Source: Xanthobacteraceae bacterium 501b
GTDB taxonomy: Bacteria > Pseudomonadota > Alphaproteobacteria > Rhizobiales > Xanthobacteraceae
Length of the DNA stretch: 64,000 bases
Reading direction: 5' to 3'
NCBI GenBank assembly: GCA_000378025.1
Contig: KB899087.1
Span: 1,488,001-1,552,000 of the forward strand
The notes under the pieces were generated by a model. That model ran no database searches. It was given only the letters and a program-made list of their open reading frames with translations, and was not told the origin of the DNA. Positions 9,233 through 17,538 of this stretch are shown here, in pieces (the stretch's first letter is position 1; each line of letters opens with the position of its first letter). A program made the translations under genes and the position numbers.

Positions 9233-10484
9233 GCGCGTGCTCGGCGCCTTCGCGGCGGGGGCCTGTGCCGCGCTCGCAGGCCCTGCCGTGCTGGCGCAGG
9301 CGGCGCCGCGCGTGGTGGTGATCGGCGGCGGCTTCGGCGGGGCGAGCCTCGCCCGTGCGCTGAAGCGCGAAGACCCCGGCATCGCGGTGGCGCTGGTCGA
9401 GCCCAACGCCCATTACACCGCCTGCCCGCTCAGCAATGCGGTGATTGCCGGGTTGCGCGACATGAAGGCCCAGCATTTCGGCTATGCCGGGATCGAAGCC
9501 GACGGCATCACCCATGTGCCGCAGAAGGCCGTGCGCGTCGAGGCGGACCAGCGCCGCGTCGTGCTCGCCGACGAGGTGCGGCTCAGCTATGACCGGCTCG
9601 TCATCGCCCCGGGCATTGACCTCAACTTCGACGCCCTCCCCGGCTATGACGCGGCCGCGAGCCAGCTGATGCCGCACGCCTGGAAGGCGGGCGAGCAGAC
9701 CCTGCTGCTGCGCCGCCAGCTGGAGGCGATGGAGGATGGCGGGCTGGTGGTCATCTCAGCGCCGACCAATCCGTTCCGCTGCCCGCCCGGGCCCTATGAG
9801 CGGGCGAGCCTGATCGCGCATTACCTCAAGGCGCACAAGCCGCGCTCGAAGATCCTCATCCTCGACGCCAAGGACGGCTTTTCCAAGCAGCGCCTGTTCG
9901 AGGCTGGCTGGGCCGCGCTCTATCCCGGCATGATCGAATGGGTCGGGTTGTCGTTCGGCGGCGCCGTCACCGGGGTCGACGCCGCGACACGGACGCTGCG
10001 CACCGATTTCGGCGAACACCGCGCGGCGGTGGCCAATGTCATTCCCCCCCAGCGCGCCGGCGCCATCGCGGCGCTGGCCGGCGTCGCGGACCGCACCGGC
10101 TGGTGCCCGATCGATCCTGTCAGCTTCGAATCGCGGCTGGTGCCCAACATCCATGTCATCGGCGACGCCGCCATTGGCGGGGCGATGCCGAAATCCGCCT
10201 TCACCGCCAACGCCCAGGCCAAGGCCTGCGCCAGCGCCGTCATCGCCCTGCTGCGCGAGCGAAATCCCGCCGAGCCGAAGCTGATCAACACCTGCTACAG
10301 CCTGCTGGCGCCGGATTACGGCATCTCCATCGCTGGCGTCTACGCCCCGCAGAACGGGCTGCTGGCGGAGGTCGAGGGCGCCGGCGGCACCTCCCCGCTC
10401 GACGCCCCGGCCTCTGTCCGGGCCGAGGAGGCCGCCTATGGCGAGGCCTGGTTCCAGACCATCACCACCGAGGCCTTCGCGTGA
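9168..10484 (+). CDS. Flavocytochrome c sulfide dehydrogenase flavoprotein (FccB/SoxF type)
   Basis: A 438-residue FAD protein with a Tat signal (LSRRRVLGAFAAG) and the dinucleotide fold VVVIGGGFGGASLARAL. The redox Cys positions typical of FccB are present: ACPLSN, FRCPPGPYERAS and NTCYSLLAPDYG. FccB oxidises sulfide or a sulfur intermediate in the periplasm and passes electrons to a c-type cytochrome. The ATG at 9168 is preferred (a longer reading starts at 9150); it overlaps the cytochrome gene by 65 bases in another frame. The last codons overlap the GTG start of soxX. Sulfur-compound oxidation is the best-supported role of this half of the operon. Confidence 0.87.
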   Translation: MRKHRPSPRISLREATRPLSRRRVLGAFAAGACAALAGPAVLAQAAPRVVVIGGGFGGASLARALKREDPGIAVALVEPNAHYTACPLSNAVIAGLRDMKAQHFGYAGIEADGITHVPQKAVRVEADQRRVVLADEVRLSYDRLVIAPGIDLNFDALPGYDAAASQLMPHAWKAGEQTLLLRRQLEAMEDGGLVVISAPTNPFRCPPGPYERASLIAHYLKAHKPRSKILILDAKDGFSKQRLFEAGWAALYPGMIEWVGLSFGGAVTGVDAATRTLRTDFGEHRAAVANVIPPQRAGAIAALAGVADRTGWCPIDPVSFESRLVPNIHVIGDAAIGGAMPKSAFTANAQAKACASAVIALLRERNPAEPKLINTCYSLLAPDYGISIAGVYAPQNGLLAEVEGAGGTSPLDAPASVRAEEAAYGEAWFQTITTEAFA

Positions 10485-10942
10485 GGCAGGCGCTCGTGGG
10501 CGCCGCCTTAGCCCTCGCCTGCGGCGGAACGGGGAATGCCGCGCGGGCGGAGGAACCGGCCGGGCCGGAGCGCTATGTCGTCACGGGTGACGCGATAATT
10601 GAGCCGCTGGCGGGCAGGCGCGGCGATGCCGCCCTCGGGCAGGCGCTGATCGGCGAGCGGCACCGCAGCCTGTGCATCCTGTGCCACGCCGTCCCGGGCG
10701 GCGCGGCGCAGCTGCAGGGCACGCTGGCACCGAGCCTTACCGGCATCGGTTCACGGCTTGACGAGGGCCAGATCCGGCTCAGGATCGTCGACATGAAGCG
10801 GCTCAACCCGGAGAGCCTCATGCCCACCTATCATGCGCCGCCTGATGGCGCACGGATCGCGCCGGCCTGGCAGGGAAAGCCGGTGCTCGGCGCCGCAGAG
10901 ATCGAGCACCTGGTCGCCTATCTCGTGACGCTAAAGGAGTGA
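10481..10942 (+). CDS. soxX: SoxX-like monoheme cytochrome c
   Basis: A 153-residue exported cytochrome starting at GTG 10481, overlapping the fccB stop as GTGA. A signal peptide ends near ARAEE. The heme site is CILCH in SLCILCHAVPGG, and the axial Met is probably in NPESLMPTYHA, the usual SoxX arrangement. SoxX partners SoxA to couple thiosulfate oxidatively to the SoxY carrier Cys. SoxY follows after 4 bases and soxA closes the operon, so the soxXYZA set is complete. soxB and soxCD are not in this window. Confidence 0.87.
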   Translation: MRQALVGAALALACGGTGNAARAEEPAGPERYVVTGDAIIEPLAGRRGDAALGQALIGERHRSLCILCHAVPGGAAQLQGTLAPSLTGIGSRLDEGQIRLRIVDMKRLNPESLMPTYHAPPDGARIAPAWQGKPVLGAAEIEHLVAYLVTLKE

Positions 10943-10946
10943 GCCG

Positions 10947-11432
10947 ATGACAGAACCCATCGCACTGGAACCCGCCGGCGGCCCCTCGCTCGGCCGGCGC
11001 GCCGTGCTGGCGGGCGGGGTCGGCATTCTCGTCATGGCGCTGCCGCTGCGCGCGCTGGCGCGGCCCTCGCTGGAGCAGGCGGTGGCCGGCTTCACCGGCG
11101 GCGTGCCGGTCACGGCCGGCCGGGTGAAGCTCACCGTGCCGCCGCTGGTGGAAAACGGCAATGCGGTCGGCGTCACCGTCGAGGTCGAAAGCCCGATGAC
11201 GGACGCCGCCCATGTCCGCCGCATCGGCCTGTTCAATGAGAAGAACCCGCAGGCGGATGTCGCGATCTTCCGCCTCGGCCCCCACAATGGCCGGGCGCGG
11301 ATTTCCACCCGCATAAGGCTGGCGACCTCGCAGACCGTGCTCGCCGTCGCCGAGCTCAGCGACGGCACCTATTGGTCGAGCGAGGCGAATGTCATCGTCA
11401 CCCTCGCCGCCTGTATCGAGGATTTGTCATGA
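10947..11432 (+). CDS. soxY: SoxY sulfur carrier protein with atypical C-terminus
   Basis: A 161-residue protein with a Tat-like leader (GRRAVLAGGVGILVMALP) and an immunoglobulin-like SoxY fold (VEVESPMTDAAHVRRIGLFNEKNP). SoxY carries sulfur intermediates on a Cys in a flexible C-terminal arm that normally ends GGCGG. Here the protein ends VTLAACIEDLS: the Cys is kept, but both flanking Gly pairs are replaced and the chain runs on past the Cys. This may mark a non-canonical SoxYZ carrier. The stop overlaps the soxZ start (ATGA). Confidence 0.85.
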   Translation: MTEPIALEPAGGPSLGRRAVLAGGVGILVMALPLRALARPSLEQAVAGFTGGVPVTAGRVKLTVPPLVENGNAVGVTVEVESPMTDAAHVRRIGLFNEKNPQADVAIFRLGPHNGRARISTRIRLATSQTVLAVAELSDGTYWSSEANVIVTLAACIEDLS

Positions 11433-11749
11433 CCCGCGCGCTCGTCAGTGTGCCGCCGGAAGCCAAGCGCGGCGAGATTGTCGACGTCAGGGCGATGATC
11501 GCCCACCCGATGGAGACCGGCTACCGCATGGGGCCCAATGGGGCCGAGATCCCCCGCGACATCATCACTCGCCTCACATGCACCTATGGCGGCGCGGAAG
11601 TGTTCTCGGCCGAGTTCTTCCCGGCCGTCTCCGCCAATCCCTTCGTGTCGTTCAGCCTCATCGCGACGGAGAGCGGCACGGTGGCGTTTGAATGGACCGA
11701 CGACAAGGGGCAGACAGAGACCGCCAGCGCCGAGATCGTGGTCAGCTGA
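11429..11749 (+). CDS. soxZ: SoxZ, partner of the SoxY sulfur carrier
   Basis: A 106-residue protein of usual SoxZ length with no signal peptide, as expected because SoxZ is exported together with SoxY. Motifs include EIVDVRAMIAHPMETGYR, PRDIITRLTCTYGG and the NPFVSFSL strand. It forms the SoxYZ heterodimer. The ATG overlaps the soxY stop and the TGA overlaps the soxA start (TGATG), so the trio is translationally coupled. Confidence 0.9.
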   Translation: MTRALVSVPPEAKRGEIVDVRAMIAHPMETGYRMGPNGAEIPRDIITRLTCTYGGAEVFSAEFFPAVSANPFVSFSLIATESGTVAFEWTDDKGQTETASAEIVVS

Positions 11750-12537
11750 TGCGCCGGCCGGCCGCGCGCCTGCCCGTCTTTGCCGCTCTGGCGCTGGCGC
11801 TGCTGGGCGGCGACGCGTCGGCGGGCGAGATCGCCCCGGGAGAGCGGCGCTCAGGCCGCGCCTTCATGGCGCCGCAGACGCAGGCGATGCAGGCGGATGA
11901 CACCAGTAATCCCGGCATGCTCTGGGTGCTGCAGGGCGCCAGCCTGTGGGAAGAGAAGGCCGGCGCGTCCGGCCGCTCCTGCGCCGGCTGCCATGGCGCG
12001 GCGGAGGCGATGCGCGGCGTCGCCACCCGCTTTCCCGCCTTTGACGCCGCCAGCGGAAAACTCATCGACCTCACGGGACGCATCCGCCAGTGCCGCAGCG
12101 AGCGGCAGGGCGCGCCGGACCTGCCGCGCGACAGCGACGCGCTGCTGGCGCTCACCACCTTGGTGGCGCATCAATCGCGCGGCCTGCCGATCGCGCCGCC
12201 GAAGGAGCCCCGGCTCGCCCCCTATCGCGAGACCGGCCGACAGATCTTCACCACCCGCATGGGCCAGCTCGACCTTTCCTGCGCCAATTGCCACGACGAC
12301 CATTGGAACCAGCGCCTTGCCGGCAGCGCGGTCACGCAGGCGCACCCCACCGGCTATCCCCTCTATCGGCTGGAATGGCAGGGCATCGGCTCGCTGCAGC
12401 GCCGGCTGCGCAACTGCATGATCGGCGTGCGCGCCGAACCCTTCGCGGCGGGCTCCGAGGAGTTCATCGCGCTGGAGCTCTATCTCATGCAGCGCGCCGC
12501 GGGCATGGAGATCGAGACGCCGGCTGTGCGGCCGTAG
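11749..12537 (+). CDS. soxA: SoxA-like c-type cytochrome
   Basis: A 262-residue exported cytochrome with a signal peptide (cut near DASAGE). Two heme sites are visible: CAGCH in the N-terminal half and CANCH in the C-terminal half. The C-terminal RNCMIGVRAEPF supplies the Cys that in SoxA is a persulfide heme ligand and active-site residue. SoxAX attaches thiosulfate to SoxY. It is the last gene of the operon and converges on the sensor kinase with 20 bases between stops. Confidence 0.9.
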   Translation: MRRPAARLPVFAALALALLGGDASAGEIAPGERRSGRAFMAPQTQAMQADDTSNPGMLWVLQGASLWEEKAGASGRSCAGCHGAAEAMRGVATRFPAFDAASGKLIDLTGRIRQCRSERQGAPDLPRDSDALLALTTLVAHQSRGLPIAPPKEPRLAPYRETGRQIFTTRMGQLDLSCANCHDDHWNQRLAGSAVTQAHPTGYPLYRLEWQGIGSLQRRLRNCMIGVRAEPFAAGSEEFIALELYLMQRAAGMEIETPAVRP

Positions 12538-12557
12538 TCAGAAGCGGGCGGGCAACA

Positions 12558-14102
12558 TCACTCCGCCGGCGTGCGGGCGCCGAGGACAAGGCCGGGCCGA
12601 CGCGACGCGCGCACCGGGCCTTTCGCTTCCGGCCCGGCGATGGCGGCATGGGGCAGGCTGATGGTGGCGCGCAGCCCCTGCCCGGTATTGGCCAGCGTGA
12701 TGTCGCCGCCATGATGGCGCACCATGTTGCGCGAGATCGACAGGCCGAGGCCGATCCCGCCGGTTTCGCGGTTGCGCGAATGCTCCATGCGGAAGAACGG
12801 CTCGAACACCTTCTCGGCGATGTCGGCGGGAATGCCCGGACCGTCATCCTCGATCTCGATCTCGATCGCCTGCGGCGTTGTGCGCAAGGTGACGCGGGCG
12901 CGCTCGCCATAGCGCACAGCGTTCTCCACCAGATTGCGCACCGCCCGCTTCAGCGCGTCCGGCCGGCAGCGATAGCTGATCTTCGGCCCTTCGACGCAGG
13001 TGATCTCATAGCCAAGCTCGATCAGGTCGTCGCACAGGCTGCCCACCAGCGCGGTGAGGTCGACATTGCGCGTGACCTCCTCGGTCGCCTGCTCGCGCGA
13101 GAAGGCCAGCGTCGCCTCGGTCATGGCGCGCAGCTCGTCCAGCGTGTCGAGCATCTTCTCGCGGGTCTCGTCCTCGGAGACGAATTCCGCCCGCAGCCGC
13201 AGCGAGGTGATCGGCGTGCGCAGATCATGCCCGATCGCCGCCAGCATGCGGGTGCGGTCCTCGACGAAGCGCTGCAGCCGCGACTGCATCAGGTTGAACG
13301 CCACCGCCGTGTGGCGCAGATCGTCCGGCCCCTTTTCCTGCAGCGGCGCCACGCTCTCGCCCCGGCCCAGCGCTTCCGCCGCCGCCGCCAGCCGCCGCAT
13401 CGGCTTGGTCATGGTGCGGGCGATGAAGGCCGCGCACAGCGACAGGATGAACGCCGTCACCCCCAGCGAGATCAGCGAGCGGGCGGAGAGCATGCTGTTC
13501 GACATCTTCTTGGAGAAGGCGCTGTTGAGCCAGGAGCCGTCCTTCAGCTGCACGGCAAGGCCCATGCCGGTGGCATCGCCCCAATACATGAACTTGGCCG
13601 CCCGCGAGAGCGGCCAGGCATGCGCCGGCAGGTCGAGCCAGGTCGAATAGGGCGCGCCGCTGGCAGGGGTCGGCGAGGCGACGGTGACGCTCACCGGCTG
13701 CGGCGCGAGCGCCGGCGCCGCCGCCCTCTCCACCACCGTTTCCGGCCCCCCCTGTTCGGTGCCCGCCAGATTGGCCAGCGTCGGCAGCGGCTCGGCGAGC
13801 TTGTCCTTCGCCTCCACCCGCCAGCTCTCGACATTGCCGGGGAAGGTCGGCGTCACCCAGAAGCGGGTGTAGCTGGTGCCGCTGGCCTGCAGAATATCGT
13901 GCTGCACGGCGGGCGGGGTGGTTTCCAGCACCTGCGCCACCGAGGCGCTGCGGCTGAGGAATTCGGCCTTGGCCGCGCGCAGCAGCACGCCGCCCATCTC
14001 ATCGGTGAACAAAAGGAAGCTGATGCCCTGCGAAACCGCGAGCGCCAGCAGCATCACGGCGACGAAGCGGGCGGTCAGGCTGCGGTTCCACATGGCGATC
14101 AT
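12558..14102 (-). CDS. Sensor histidine kinase of an OmpR-type two-component system
   Basis: About 514 residues from the ATG at 14102, which overlaps the stop of the response regulator gene as ATGA. Order: a transmembrane helix at about 10-30, a roughly 175-residue periplasmic sensor region rich in Ala/Pro, a second transmembrane helix (about 210-230), HAMP (MTKPMRRLAAAAEALGRGES), HisKA with the phospho-acceptor in AAIGHDLRTPITSL, then HATPase with NLVENAVRYG, DDGPGIP and GGIGLGLSISR. It resembles the EnvZ/RstB kinase group. Position next to the sox operon, plus the motif shared by the two promoters, suggests that it senses a sulfur or redox-related periplasmic cue; the stimulus is unknown. 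Confidence 0.88.
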   Translation of the reverse strand: MIAMWNRSLTARFVAVMLLALAVSQGISFLLFTDEMGGVLLRAAKAEFLSRSASVAQVLETTPPAVQHDILQASGTSYTRFWVTPTFPGNVESWRVEAKDKLAEPLPTLANLAGTEQGGPETVVERAAAPALAPQPVSVTVASPTPASGAPYSTWLDLPAHAWPLSRAAKFMYWGDATGMGLAVQLKDGSWLNSAFSKKMSNSMLSARSLISLGVTAFILSLCAAFIARTMTKPMRRLAAAAEALGRGESVAPLQEKGPDDLRHTAVAFNLMQSRLQRFVEDRTRMLAAIGHDLRTPITSLRLRAEFVSEDETREKMLDTLDELRAMTEATLAFSREQATEEVTRNVDLTALVGSLCDDLIELGYEITCVEGPKISYRCRPDALKRAVRNLVENAVRYGERARVTLRTTPQAIEIEIEDDGPGIPADIAEKVFEPFFRMEHSRNRETGGIGLGLSISRNMVRHHGGDITLANTGQGLRATISLPHAAIAGPEAKGPVRASRRPGLVLGARTPAE

Positions 14103-14818
14103 TGGCCTTCCACCTCGGCCGAGAAGCTGTAGCCGCCGCCCCAATGCGTCTTGATGAGCGCGGGCGATTTCGGGTCGGTCTCGATCTTTTTGCGCAGCCG
14201 GCTCACCTGATTGTCGATCGCCCGGTCAAACGGCTCGGCGCTGCGCCCCACGGTGAGGTCAAGCAGCTGGTCGCGGCTCAGCACCAGCCCGGCATGGTCG
14301 AGAAAAACGCTCAGCAGCCGGAATTCCGCCGTGCTCAGCGGCACGGTCAGCCCGTCCTGGTCGATCAGCTCGCGCCGCCCGACATTGAGCGCCCACCGGT
14401 CGAAGCGCAGTTCCTTCGCCTTCAGCTGACCGCGCTGCGGCGGCAGGCTCTGCACCCGGCGCAGCACCGCCTTGATGCGGGCGAGCAGTTCGCGCGGGTT
14501 GAACGGCTTGGAAAGATAGTCATCGGCGCCCAGCTCCAGCCCGACAATGCGGTCGGTCTCCTCCGCCATGGCGGTGAGCATGATGACCGGCAGGCTGGTG
14601 GATTCTCGGAGATAGCGGCACAGCGAGAGCCCGTCCTCGCCCGGCATCATCACGTCGAGCACCACGAGGTCGAAGGCATTGCGCTCCATCAGCCGGCGGA
14701 ACGCGCTCGCGTTCTCGGCCAGCGAGGTGCGGTAGCCGTGCCGGTGCAGATATTTGCCGACCAGATCGCGAATGTCGCGATGGTCGTCGACGATGGCGAT
14801 GTGCGGTACGGCGTCCAT
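14099..14818 (-). CDS. OmpR-family response regulator
   Basis: A 239-residue regulator with a receiver domain (DDH at 11-13, phospho-acceptor Asp about 55 in VVLDVMMPGEDG, Lys in YLSKPFNPREL) and a winged-helix output domain (LSTAEFRLLSVFLDHAGLVLSRDQLLDL; SRLRKKIETDPK). It is the first gene of a regulator-kinase operon. The intergenic region in front of it contains the composite GCGACA motif also present before the oxidase-sox operon, so autoregulation and control of that operon are likely. Confidence 0.9.
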   Translation of the reverse strand: MDAVPHIAIVDDHRDIRDLVGKYLHRHGYRTSLAENASAFRRLMERNAFDLVVLDVMMPGEDGLSLCRYLRESTSLPVIMLTAMAEETDRIVGLELGADDYLSKPFNPRELLARIKAVLRRVQSLPPQRGQLKAKELRFDRWALNVGRRELIDQDGLTVPLSTAEFRLLSVFLDHAGLVLSRDQLLDLTVGRSAEPFDRAIDNQVSRLRKKIETDPKSPALIKTHWGGGYSFSAEVEGQ

Positions 14819-14903
14819 GCGAAAACTCCACGCCTTTTACATACTGCCATCGCCCTTTGCCCGCTGGGAAAAATTGTAACAAAGCGTATAGCGCCGATCG
14901 GCT

Positions 14904-14964
14904 GCGACAGGCCGAGACAATTGGCGGCTCTTTCGCAAGAAGTTCTGCGACATCTCTCCCCTAG
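14904..14964 (+). promoter_or_regulatory. Composite direct-repeat regulatory motif beside the OmpR-type regulator gene
   Basis: GCGACA and GAGACA on a 10-base period (14904-14919) are followed by TTCTGCGACA (14943-14952), seven bases, and CCTAG (14960-14964). The arrangement copies 6111-6170, oriented the same way and pointing at the small exported protein gene at 15100. The rest of the 281-base divergent gap holds no gene that I can see; a TTGTAAC stretch near 14875 could belong to the regulator's own promoter. Confidence 0.6.
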
Positions 14965-15099
14965 ATTGGCTTCATCGGACGACGGCAAGCCGATGCCGCG
15001 CCGGACACCCGAGTAAACGCAATTACTCGCTTCACCTATACGCATTCTCCTGCGCACCGAAAATTCGGAACAGGAGATAACCAAAATGGAGAGAAGATT

Positions 15100-15375
15100 A
15101 TGACCACGTTCAACTGGAAGATGACCCTCACCGCCGCCGTTCTTTCCCTTTCCGCCGCCGGCCTCGTCAACACGGCGCTGGCGGAAGGACGCGACCCGGT
15201 GGAAAAGGCCGGCTATGACGCCGCCGTCCGCAGCGCCAGCGAGGCGCGGGCCAATGGCGGTGCCGGCGCGCCTGTTATCGAGGGCCGCAACACCTATGTG
15301 CAGCAGCCCGCCACCCAGAATGTCGAGCCCTACATCCAGCGCCAGATCGAGCAGAACGCCCGCTCCACCCGCTGA
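15100..15375 (+). CDS. Small exported protein of unknown function
   Basis: A 91-residue protein with a clear signal peptide (hydrophobic core about residues 9-26, cleavage near ALA-EG). The mature part of about 63 residues is polar, contains no Cys, and ends in a Gln/Arg-rich segment (VEPYIQRQIEQNARSTR). I do not recognise a family. It is divergent from the OmpR-type regulator, and the shared GCGACA motif lies upstream on its own strand, so it is probably a target of that two-component system. It could be a periplasmic accessory or sensing partner. Confidence 0.65.
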   Translation: MTTFNWKMTLTAAVLSLSAAGLVNTALAEGRDPVEKAGYDAAVRSASEARANGGAGAPVIEGRNTYVQQPATQNVEPYIQRQIEQNARSTR

Positions 15376-15397
15376 GAGCTTCGTCAACGGCAAACGC

Positions 15398-15427
15398 AAG
15401 GGCGCGGTCCGCGAGGTCCGCGCCCTT
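15398..15427 (+). terminator. Hairpin after the small exported protein
   Basis: A perfect 10-base inverted repeat, AAGGGCGCGG at 15398-15407 and CCGCGCCCTT at 15418-15427, starts 23 bases after the stop codon. There is no strong T-run, so it may be a weak intrinsic terminator or a stabilising 3' hairpin. Confidence 0.55.
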
Positions 15428-15518
15428 CGCACGTGCGGCAATGTCACTCCCCTTGCCGGCGAGTCCGGAGTCCCTACATCACCCGCGCAGGCCGCAAATG
15501 GCCGCATGGGGAATGAGT

Positions 15519-15860
15519 ATGTCGTCGCGTTACGTCCGCCTTGATCCGGAAACCGTCCGCCTTCTCGACCGATGCATCGCCCAGGCGCAGGACGCCGCCA
15601 CGCGGCTCAATCGCGACGGGGTCGACGAGGTGATGCGGATGCGGCTGGCCTCCGCCCTGATGGAAGCCCTCCGCCTTGGCGAAAGGGATGAGGAGCGGCT
15701 GGTCGCCTTCGCCCTGCAGGTGCTGCCGGCCTATCGCGAGCAACTGGCCAAGCCCGCTCATTCGCCCGCTCACGCGCCCGCTCATGCGCCTGATCCTTCG
15801 CCGGTTCCCGGGGCGGCGGGCGCTGCACGGCGCCAGGTCGCCGTCGCGCCCGGCCGGTGA
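15519..15860 (+). CDS. Hypothetical protein with HAPA-repeat tail
   Basis: About 113 residues. The first 75 are helical and charged (VRLDPETVRLLDRCIAQAQ, MRLASALMEALRLGERDEERL). The tail has short Pro/His/Ala repeats (AHSPAHAPAHAPDPSP). The start at 15519 is chosen because GGGGA lies about six bases upstream; 15513 is an alternative. I do not recognise the family. It lies alone between the exported-protein gene and the amidase, with no sign of co-transcription. Confidence 0.5.
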   Translation: MSSRYVRLDPETVRLLDRCIAQAQDAATRLNRDGVDEVMRMRLASALMEALRLGERDEERLVAFALQVLPAYREQLAKPAHSPAHAPAHAPDPSPVPGAAGAARRQVAVAPGR

Positions 15861-15950
15861 ACGGGAGAGGTTGCGCAACCAGACAGCCCTTGCGCCCCAG
15901 CCTGCCGGGAGGCGATACATCGCTACCCCCTCGGTAGCGGACCCACCCCC

Positions 15951-17417
15951 ATGGATATCAGCGAGCTTTACGATCAGAGCGACGCCGTCGCCCTTGCCGA
16001 GCATGTCGCCAAGCGCGACGTCACCCCCGGTGAGCTGCTGGACGAGGCGCTGGCCCGCGTCGCCGCGCTCAACCCGCAGCTGAACGCGGTGACGCTGCTG
16101 CAGGAAAAGGTGGCGCGGCGGCTGATCGAGGAAGGCCTGCCCGAGGGGCCGCTGCGGGGCGTGCCGTTCCTGCTCAAGGACCTTGGCGCCGAGGCGATCG
16201 ATTTTCCCAGCAACAACGGCTCACGCCTGTTCGCCGACACCCGCTATGCCAAGGATTCGGCGATCTATGCCCGGCTCCGGGCGGCCGGCCTCGTCACATT
16301 CGGCCGCACCACCTCGCCCGAGGGCGGCGTTGGCCCGACCACCGAGTCGGCGGTCTATGGCGGGCCGACCCGCAACCCGTGGAATCTCGACCACACGCCG
16401 GGCGGCTCGTCCGGTGGCGCCGCCGCCGCCGTCGCGGCCGGCATCCTCCCCGCCGCGCATGGCTCGGATGGCGGCGGCTCGGTGCGGATTCCCGCCTCCT
16501 CCTGCGGGCTGTTCGGCTTCAAGGCCACCCGCGCCCGCACCCCGGATGGGCCCTATGTCGGCGAGGGCTGGGCCGGTATGGCGATCGACGGCTTTCTGAC
16601 ACGCTCGGTGCGCGACAGCGCGGTGCTGCTCGACGTGACGCAGGGCCCCGACCTCGGCGCACCCTATGTCGCGCCGCCGCTGGAAGCCTCGTTCGGCGCG
16701 GCGCTGGCGCGGCGCGACGGGCCGTTCACCATCGCCTTCACCACCACGACCCTGACCGGCGATCCCATCGCGCCGGACTGCAAGGCGGCGGTAGAATCAG
16801 CGGCGAAGCTGCTGGAGAGCCTCGGCCACCGTCTGGTCGAAGCCCGGCCGGAGGCCGATACGGCGGGCATGATGGCGGCCTGGACCAAGATTGTCGGCTG
16901 CGGCACCGCCCTGACGGTGGAAGGCGCGGTGCGGCGGCGCGGCCGGCCGCTGGAGGACGGCGAGATCGAGAGCGTCGCCCGCTCGGCGGTCGAGTATGCG
17001 CGCGGCATCAGCGGCGCCGACTATCTCGAAGCCGTCAACAAGGTGCACGCCTATGGGCGGGAGATGGCGGCGTTCTTCCAGCGCGCCGATTTTTTCCTGA
17101 CCGCCACGCTGGCCGAGCCGCCGGCGAAGCTCGGGCGTTTCGACCATGTCGGCCGGAATTATCTCGATTACCGGATGGGGCCGGACGGGGTGTTCGCCTA
17201 TTCGCCCTTCACCGCCGCCTTCAACGCCTCCGGCCAGCCGGCCGCCTCGCTGCCGCTGCACTGGACGGCGGAAGGGCTTCCCGTCGGCATTCACCTCGCC
17301 GCGCCCTTCGGCCATGACGAGGCGCTGCTCGGCCTGTGCGCCCGCATCGAGGAAGCCGCGCCCTGGGCCGGACGCCGCCCGCCGATTGCCTGCAAACAGG
17401 ACGAGCCAAAAATATGA
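15951..17417 (+). CDS. Amidase signature family hydrolase
   Basis: A 488-residue amidase signature enzyme. The Ser-cisSer-Lys triad is visible: Lys at about 76 in [10 protein letters not shown], the Ser pair at 153-154 in PGGSSGG, and the nucleophile Ser about 177 in [10 protein letters not shown]. These enzymes hydrolyse carboxamides; the substrate is not deducible. It lies 121 bases before a PotABCD-like importer on the same strand, so it may act on an imported amide or polyamine conjugate. Confidence 0.87.
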   Translation: MDISELYDQSDAVALAEHVAKRDVTPGELLDEALARVAALNPQLNAVTLLQEKVARRLIEEGLPEGPLRGVPFLLKDLGAEAIDFPSNNGSRLFADTRYAKDSAIYARLRAAGLVTFGRTTSPEGGVGPTTESAVYGGPTRNPWNLDHTPGGSSGGAAAAVAAGILPAAHGSDGGGSVRIPASSCGLFGFKATRARTPDGPYVGEGWAGMAIDGFLTRSVRDSAVLLDVTQGPDLGAPYVAPPLEASFGAALARRDGPFTIAFTTTTLTGDPIAPDCKAAVESAAKLLESLGHRLVEARPEADTAGMMAAWTKIVGCGTALTVEGAVRRRGRPLEDGEIESVARSAVEYARGISGADYLEAVNKVHAYGREMAAFFQRADFFLTATLAEPPAKLGRFDHVGRNYLDYRMGPDGVFAYSPFTAAFNASGQPAASLPLHWTAEGLPVGIHLAAPFGHDEALLGLCARIEEAAPWAGRRPPIACKQDEPKI

Positions 17418-17538
17418 TCACATTCGGCGCCACCCCGCTTGCCGGATGAAGAGGGCTCACATACGCTGCTTCACGATAGCGCCGTGAGCGGTGTGTTCGC
17501 CTTCCCTGAGAAGGCTCGTGTCTAGCAACGGGTGAATA

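Noticed and set aside
12090-14132. 680-codon plus-strand frame over soxA's 3' part and the sensor kinase
   Set aside because: It overlaps two well-supported genes and its translation is Arg/Gly/His-rich without motifs.
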